Part shown: piece by piece, positions 56,837 through 64,000 of the stretch
Layout: each line of letters begins with the position of its first letter
Numbering within the stretch: position 1 is the stretch's first letter
Assembly (NCBI RefSeq): GCF_910592395.1
Contig: NC_088322.1
Location: 15,495,431-15,559,430 of the forward strand
Source: Lineus longissimus
Taxonomy: Eukaryota; Nemertea; Pilidiophora; Heteronemertea; Lineidae
Direction: 5' to 3'
DNA length: 64,000 nucleotides
Made by a program: the position numbers and the translations under genes
The notes under the pieces: model-generated
Told to the model about the DNA's origin: nothing
The model's input: only the letters and a program-made list of their open reading frames with translations
The model's database searches: none

Positions 56837-59800
56837 GGATCGGAAGCGAAAAAATGAAGGGGATGACGGAGAAGGTGCGAGAACAAATGGCACTGATGGT
56901 CCAACTCCTGCAAAAAAGGTCAAGGAACAAAGTGGTACTGGCAATCCAGTTTCATCAAAAACAGGCAAAGAGCCCATTCCATCACCAGCTAGAAGATCAA
57001 AAGAATCCAGTCCAATCCCTTCGAAAACACCAAAGGAACCTAGTCCGGCTTCTGCTAAAAATGCCAAGGAAGGAAGTCCAACTCCAACTAAAAAATCAAA
57101 GGAGAAAAGTCCAACCCCATCTAAAAAGGCAAAGGAAAGAAGTCCAATTTCAGCTAGAAAGAAGGACAGAAGTCCTGCTCCAAAGAAGACAAGAGAAAGG
57201 AGTCCTGTTCCAAGGAGGGCCAGGGAAAAAAGTCCGGCTTCAGCTAAAAAGACCAAAGAGATAATTCCTCCAGAAAAGCGGCCTGAACCTCCACCAAAGA
57301 GGGCTAAACCTGATCCGACTGGAATCCAAGCCTTGACAACTCGGACAGGAGGAGCTTATATTCCCCCAGCCAGATTGCGTATGCTACAGCAGCAGATCAC
57401 AGACAAAACAAGGTATGGAACTCATCAAATCTGTATCAGTTAATAATTTTTCCCAAGATCATTGTTGAAGATGATTCTGATCTTCAAACTGAGACCAAAG
57501 TTTCTTTTTAGCAAATAATCTTCACATTTTTTTCAAAGTAATTGACTCATGTTTTCTTGTTTAGTATCGAGTTCCAGAGAATCTCATGGGAAGCGCTGAA
57601 GAAGAGTATCAACGGTTTGATCAACAAGGTCAACACGTCCAACATCGCCGTCATCGTGAGAGAACTCTTCCAAGAAAACCTCGTCCGTGGCCGTGGTCTG
57701 CTTTCCCGATCCATCATTCAGGCACAGTCTGCGTCGCCAACGTTCACACATGTGTACGCTTCTCTGGTGTCCATTATAAATTCAAAGGTAGGTAAAGGGT
57801 TTAGTGATTGACATGATTATTTATCTCAGGCTGAAGAAAATTGAGGACTAGATATCTTTGGCTGGGGTACTTCAAGTTAAACTTTCCTGTATATCTGCAT
57901 TTTCTGAGTGTATAAGATGTGTAAATGCGACTGTGCCAAGACAATTGGTTTCTAATATTCTTCGGGGCAGGCAGGTAGGTACACTTCAAATAAGGTAAGT
58001 ATGGTTTTCATTTGTGTTATAAATTAATAAGATACTTTGAACTTGTCCATTAGGCTTAGCAATGATAAAGAAGCAACCACATGCATAAAATCTGGGCCTC
58101 CCTTTTGGTCAGTTCTCATATTTGTACTTATTTCATCAATTTGTTGCAAATATTGAGCTTGGTGTACATGATGTGTAATCAGTTAACATATCTTCATCCG
58201 TATTAAATCATCTCTTCCTTCCAGTTCCCTAACATCGGTGAGCTCATCCTGAGGAGGCTGGTGATCTTGTTCAGGAAAGGTTTCCGTCGTAATGACAAGA
58301 CGATCTGTACGACAGCAACAAGATTTATAGCTCACTTAGTCAACCAGCAGGTGGTAAGTCATACTTTTTCTTCAGTGTTTGCTCAGCACTTGGAGGTGAT
58401 TTTCTCCAGCAGCAGTTGGAGTTCCAAGTTCATGTATTGGTATTGTATTTATGTTAGAATAAAAGCTGCAGTGATGTGCTCTACCAAGAGATAAAGAAGA
58501 TTTTCAAGAGTTTGTCTGAAACATGGTGAAGATATCGGTGCCAAAACCTGCATGTAGTTTATGTCATTGTAGATTCTTGGAAATTTAACTGACCATTTGA
58601 AAGTGGATTAACACAAGTGTGAAGTTACAAACTTTTATGAAATTTCCTTGTGAAAACAACAAAACCTACATGTAATTCACCCCTTTTTTCAGGCCCATGA
58701 AGTGTTATCCTTGGAGATCCTGACCTTACTCCTGGAGCGTCCAACTGACGACTCAGTGGAAGTGTGCATCGCCCTACTTAAGGAGTGCGGCCAGAAGCTG
58801 ACGGAGGTCTCCCCGCGAGGCATCAATGCTGTCTTTGATCGTCTCCGTAACGTACTCCATGAGAGTGAGATTGATAAGCGAGTGACGTACATGATTGAGG
58901 TGATGTTTGCCGTCAGGAAAGACGGGTTCAAGGTAAGCCAACTGATTCTATATTTACAAGACTCAACCCAAGGAGAATAGATCAGAACTATTCCCATTGT
59001 ACCCAATCGTACGACCATATTGAATAGATTTCTGCCAAGAATAGATGTGCCTGATCTTTTCTGAACAGTTACATTGAGGGGTGTGTTACTAATTGTTTTA
59101 CTAAGGGTAGTGGTTGGTTTATACTAATCGTTTTACTTTATTTAGGACCACCCAGCCGTCTTGGACGAGTTGGATCTGGTCGAAGAAGATGACCAGATCA
59201 CCCACATGATGATGCTAGACCAGGAAGGAGATTCAGAAGATCTGCTCAGTAAGTTTCTTTTACCGACGCCAAGATTTCTGAGGCAGTGTGACAGATATTG
59301 GACCAGGCCTGGTCATCAGTTTCCTGCTGTCCCGCTTCTGGTAAAACCTTTATGGCATGATACACCAACATTACGACTTGTTTGGTATTTGCAAGGCAAC
59401 TGGAGATGTTTGACACAATATCTGGAGAGTAAATCAGCTCCACCAAGGTAACAAAGTGTTTCTTTTCAGATATCTTCAAGATGGATCCTGACTTTGCTGC
59501 TAATGAAGAGAAGTACAAGACCTTGAAGAGAGAGATGCTGGGCGAGGCTTCATCTGATGAGGAGGCGGGCAGCCGATCTGGGTCCGGATCCGAGTCCGAC
59601 TCAGGAGAAGAATCCGGAAGTGAAGATGGTATGTAAACTTATGGGATTACCGATTTTTTACCTATTTCTCATGAAAGTTAGCCGATTTGTGGTCATTTTC
59701 AAATTTGCCATTTTTAGGTGTGACTGATTTCCCACAGAATCAGCCGAGTGATATTTGACCCGATTTTCAACAAATGTTATTGACTTGGCAGTTTTTCACA

Positions 59801-62800
59801 ATGATTTTCAAATTTTCAGAGGAAGGGAAGCAACTGATTATTGACAACACCGAGACGACACTGATCGCATTGCGGCGAGCAATCTACCTGACCATCCAGT
59901 CGAGTCTGGATTACGAGGAGTGTGCTCACAAGTTGCTGAAACTGGAACTGAAACCGGGACAGGAGGTACAAAAATCGCATATTTTGGATTTCGCTATAAT
60001 GGGATGTGGTACATCGTGGAAATTGGGATCTCTGATTCATCTACAGCATAGAGTTGGTACATCATGTGTACTGGATTGTGGCAGTGGTACATCATGATGG
60101 CGGCATGTTTCCAAGGTTACGGAGAGATTTAGTAATGTGCCCTTAGGCTTTATTTGATGAGTTTTAATGTTTACAGACGAAGCAAGGTAAATTTCTTTTG
60201 AGATTTTTCAACAGATTTATTGAGATTTATTTGTTTTTTCCTGATCTTTGCCTTTATAGCTTTTGGGTTGCAGCACTATTTAAAAAAAGGAATGAATGAA
60301 TGAATACATGCCCAAAACTTTATTGAGAATATTCGCTGTCAACAAAACCACACACCACATTGATATTGACGGTATATTCCTAAGGCAAGGGATCCTGTTG
60401 CGGTATTGACTTCACTTGCATTGTGGTAGAGTTGTGGTTGCTCTCTCAGCAAGTGGTCAGCAGTGGTGGTGTCACTGGTGAAATATTGTAGAAAACCATT
60501 GAGTTATGACAGAATGACCACAACTCTATCGCAATGCTGTGGCAGTCCAAACCGTAATTTGACCTCTTGCTTGAATGTGAGGACATTTTCTTGTAACACA
60601 GTAAGACTTTCTTCCTACTGCTGGCTGACAAGGGGTCCATACTTCACTAGGCTTTCCACGTTGTTCCACACATATCAGTCAAACTTGTTATACTTGATGA
60701 TGGACCTCAAAGGACGGAGAAAGCGTGGAGAGCCAAGTATCCCCTCCCACTCCGTGTCATGTCGTCTGAGGAAGAAGGATTTCTGTTGCTTCCTAAGCAT
60801 TGTTGCAGAAAGCATGTCTCCACGTTGGAGTTTTCATCGGGATAAGGCCATTTATTTATTCGTCTTCGCTTTTGTATTTTCCAGACTGAGCTTTGCAACA
60901 TGATTCTGGATTGCTGCGCCCAGCAGAGGACCTATGAGAAATTCTTCGGACTATTAGCCCAGGTAGAGAAATAGCTAGAGAGAGGTGATCTTGTTGGCCA
61001 ATTTCAATATTTCCCACATGATTTCACCATGTGTTGTCTAAAACCTTTGGGAGGTGTTTTAGATGACCATCTGTGGTGGTTTGTTGGGGTGATTTTAGAA
61101 TTGGCAACCAAGTTCACAAGTTTTCATAAAATAATAGCTAGTACTGCCAGCTGTGATACTTTCCCACTGCTGTTCTGGCCTGCTCGCATTTGTTGCAACA
61201 TCAGATCGTCATTTGGAAAGATACGTGTAGGATCCTTAAGTTGAGTAACATGTTACTATGAATGAACGAAGAATCTGAACATCTCCGTAGCTTTTCAATG
61301 CCTAGTACAGTGATGCACTGCATGATGTACAATGGGAACCACTACCCTTGGTGCTCAGGGAGGAATGGCCAAATGATCTGTTCTTCTGTATTATTTATAG
61401 GGAAGGATGGCTCTTTAACCCAGCAATGCAAAAACAACTGATTGTTTGACAATATCAGTTGACGGGGGGGGGGGTCTTAGCTCTTTAAGGAATAAATGCA
61501 ATGCACGACCGTTGATGTGTACTGTTGCCTTTTCTAATGCATTTTTCAATGACATTTGTGAAAGATTAAGATTACAAATACAATGTGATTACCAGCAGGT
61601 AAGACAAGCCACCCAGTTGTGGAATCAACATGGTGTGCTTCATATCTAACATAGAGATGGCTAGTGACCTATTGAAAGTCAATTTACTGTTGCTGTCTGG
61701 TCCTTTCAATCATTGACATGCAAAACTGAGTTCCGTTATACCGAGGGCCTGTGCCTCGGAAATGACACTTTTAGCCCACACCCCAGTAGCTCATGCAGCG
61801 TGCCTTGTTCTCTTACTCGGAAGTCCTTACCCGTGGCATTGTCTATTTCACTCATCTTTGTCTTTCTCTTCCAGCGCTTCTGTATGTTGGACAAGAAATA
61901 CATCGACCCATACGAGGCGATGTTCAAGGAACAATACGAAACGATCCATCGCTTGGAGACGAACAAACTACGCAACGTTGCCAAGTTCTTTGCTCACCTT
62001 TTGTTTACGGATGCCATATCTTGGACTGTAAGTAAAAGCACTGTCCTACCTTCCATTTCATATTGCACGCAATGTTTTTGGACTTATCTTGTCAAAAAGG
62101 ACCTATTTACGAGAACAGAGTTGAAATGAAAGTCGTCAATCCCAACCAAGTTCACAAAGGAGGATGGGAATACTCAGGGTCTACTGGCAACGTTATGTAC
62201 AGAAAGGGAATCATGTGGGGGGGGGGGGGATCACTTGTCTGCTTACTGGCACCTACTCCATTTCCTAACTCCCCATAAAAAACCTACAACTAACGTTCAA
62301 ATTACCTTTTCTGTTTCAGCATTGTCTTTGCGAAATCTGTGCTCATAACATGCTAATAAACACTTTTATTCCAGTGAAGTCAACTCTTTTCCATTTCTAA
62401 CTTCTAACCAACTCTTGTTGCAGGTTTTGGAGTTTATCAGGCTGAACGAAGAGGACACTACATCCTCGAGTCGTATCTTTATCAAGATTCTCATCCAGGA
62501 GCTATCAGAATACATGGGCTTGCCGAAACTGAACGAGAGATTCAAGGATGTGTAAGTCTGTCTTAAGTTTGCATGATAGCTTGTTGCTTTCATTTAACTA
62601 ATTCCGCATTCTACCCCAAAAGACATTTTAGCCTTCTACCCAGTAGCGGCTGATGAAAACTACCATGCTTGCTCTGCTCAAGTAGCATTGCAGAAATTAT
62701 GTAGAGGGCTAAGAATTAGTCAAATTTGATCGGGAGACCCAAACTAATTGAAGGAGATATGAAACTAGTGTTCTTGGGCGTATGCCAGGGCCAGCAAAAT

Positions 62801-63901
62801 GCCCCATCCAAGTAAGAAACATCTCAAAGGGTGGTTGTATGTAAACAGAATCACGGGGCTAGGATACCCCAATACACAGTCAGCTGTACTGGCTTGAATA
62901 CAGAAGTTATTGTGATGTGATTTGAAATGGAAAATGTGTTGTTACTTTCTTCCAAATCTAACTTTTTGATTTTTATTTCAGGACGTTGCAGCCATACTTT
63001 GAGGGTGTTATGCCGCGAGACAATCCAAGAAATACAAGATTCGCTATCAATTTCTTCACAACTATCGGTCTTGGTGGCCTGACGTAAGTTTCATGTTCTC
63101 TTCCATCTGGAATGTGGCTCAATCTGAATAGCAAGTAGGGCAGTAACCTATGCTCACATCGGTCCGATATGTACCTCATGGATCACCACTAATATCATGG
63201 CGTTATATCCACGTTCAAAGTATCTGGATGAGTTAATGTTCACAAAAAAGTGATAGACCATTTAAGCTTATCTGTTGCTTTGTCTTAAACTGCCAAAGAG
63301 ATGGGACTGCAGGGTTTCCGCCATGATTAAATTTGAGGGGGAGCAAAAAAAATTAGTTTTTTCTAAAAAAAAATTTTTTCTATTTTTTCTAAAAAAAAAT
63401 TTTTTTTCTAAAATTTTTTTTTCTTAAAAAAGGTATATGACCCCTCCTGAGACGTTTTTTCGCCCTAAAATCACTACAATTGGCTCCCAAATGCTCTTAT
63501 TTTACATATCAAATCATGAAAATTACTCATTTGACAGTAAAACAAACTTTAGTGCTCAAAATTAAGGGGGGATATCCCCCCTTGAAATATTTTAGGGGAG
63601 GGATGAATCCCCCATCCCCCCCTTTGGTGGAAACCCTGGACTGACATACTGAGGAATCATGCTGGTTTGTGGTTGCTCAAGACTGTGTTGTGACATTGAA
63701 GTTAACTTGAATGTTTCCACTTTAGGGAAGATCTTCGCGACCATCTAAAAAACAAAAGCAAAGAAGAGCGGAAACAGAAGGAGGAAGAGGAGGAGAGAAA
63801 GAATGGAGTAGGCCTACAGAAGGAGGATGGAGAGTTGAGCAGCTCCTCTAAAGCTTCAGTAGATTCAAGCTCAGATTCATCAAGTTCCAGTTCTGGCTCT
63901 G
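56837..63901 (+). CDS. CWC22: CWC22 spliceosome and exon-junction factor, both ends partial
   Basis: Exons: 56837-57412, 57565-57787, 58225-58353, 58693-58932, 59146-59248, 59470-59628, 59820-59965, 60885-60962, 61875-62027, 62424-62551, 62982-63083, 63726-63901. Phases agree throughout; about 737 codons are visible. CWC22 delivers eIF4A3 to the spliceosome, so starting exon-junction-complex assembly, and is needed for splicing. Seen: a Lys/Ser-Pro-rich N-terminus (about 170 residues); [16 protein letters not shown]; the MIF4G domain from [18 protein letters not shown] to the [15 protein letters not shown] region; an acidic [10 protein letters not shown] linker; and the MA3 domain ([20 protein letters not shown] ... 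[20 protein letters not shown]). A Ser-rich tail begins before the right edge. The first exon seen starts one base into a codon, so the start codon lies upstream and was not found. Very sure of identity. Confidence 0.97.
59966..60884. other. CWC22 intron, no nested gene seen
   Basis: A 146-codon plus-strand frame at 60463-60903 runs into the next exon in the wrong frame and resembles nothing known. Only scattered A/T runs otherwise. Confidence 0.6.
60963..61874. other. CWC22 intron, no nested gene seen
   Basis: Contains a G-run near 61464-61474. Short chance frames only. Confidence 0.6.
63310..63638. mobile_element. Short inverted-repeat transposon in CWC22 intron
   Basis: Opens CAGGGTTTCCGCCATG and closes TTGGTGGAAACCCTG, inverse apart from about two bases. 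GGACTG flanks both ends, offset by one base, as a possible target duplication. The interior has long A/T runs at 63345-63432 and a GGGGGGATATCCCCCC palindrome near 63566. No transposase frame. Confidence 0.75.
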
Positions 63902-64000
63902 GTAAGATTTGTGAAAACCATGAATGTTTCAGCCTGTGTCAACTGGATTGTTGCGTGTTGTTACCTAGCCTAAACCTTCATGGACATGTTTCTTGAAAAA

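Noticed and set aside
56828-57256. 142-codon minus-strand frame
   Set aside because: Antisense shadow of the Lys/Ser-Pro repeats of CWC22.
56752-57264. 170-codon frame over the CWC22 N-terminal exon
   Set aside because: Wrong frame; the TGGAYIPPA and KSP features are in the other frame, and that frame has an upstream stop, so it must be spliced.
60463-60903. 146-codon plus-strand frame in a CWC22 intron
   Set aside because: Mostly intronic, out of frame with the MA3 exon it overlaps, no known similarity.
63345-63432. Long A/T runs considered as an assembly error or retrotransposon tail
   Set aside because: They lie within clear inverted ends of the 63310-63638 element and have no poly(A)-type single orientation.

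Overview
The window is nuclear DNA of an invertebrate animal: the genes are split by introns with GT..AG borders, there are AATAAA polyadenylation signals, and much of the space is satellite and foldback repeats. The proteins resemble those of bilaterians in general. A lophotrochozoan or non-vertebrate deuterostome fits, but the species cannot be fixed from the sequence alone. I rebuilt exon models by eye, from reading frame, splice sites and protein similarity recalled from known families. No alignment or RNA evidence was available.

Layout. 1-1.3 kb: an 83-bp satellite. 1.6-5.2 kb: a possible unknown plus-strand gene containing three tandem ~890-bp copies. 8.6-32.8 kb: a TRAK/Milton gene (+), the adaptor that links mitochondria to kinesin and dynein. 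Besides a HAP1-type upstream exon, it has several short ATG-bearing exons that all end in the same splice phase, so they may be alternative first exons. Its 3'UTR carries fourteen 39-bp repeats. 33.2-44.1 kb: a CWC25 splicing-factor gene (-), flanked by two inverted arrays of one 68-bp satellite and two direct copies of a ~0.7-kb transposon. 44.65-49.4 kb: DAP (death-associated protein 1, +), whose last coding exon is duplicated. 51.9-55.4 kb: a complete CDC6 gene (-), the replication-licensing AAA+ ATPase. 56.8 kb to the right edge: CWC22 (+), a spliceosome and exon-junction-complex factor, running off the window and head-to-head with CDC6.

The genes do not form one pathway. Two are spliceosomal (CWC25 and CWC22), one is replication licensing (CDC6), one is organelle transport (TRAK) and one is a small phosphoprotein linked to autophagy control (DAP). 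The points most worth checking are the TRAK first-exon cluster, the duplicated DAP terminal exon, the missing N-terminal exon of CWC25 in a satellite-rich setting, and the triplicated 890-bp unit with a conserved short reading frame. No prokaryotic, viral, CRISPR or confident RNA-gene feature was seen.
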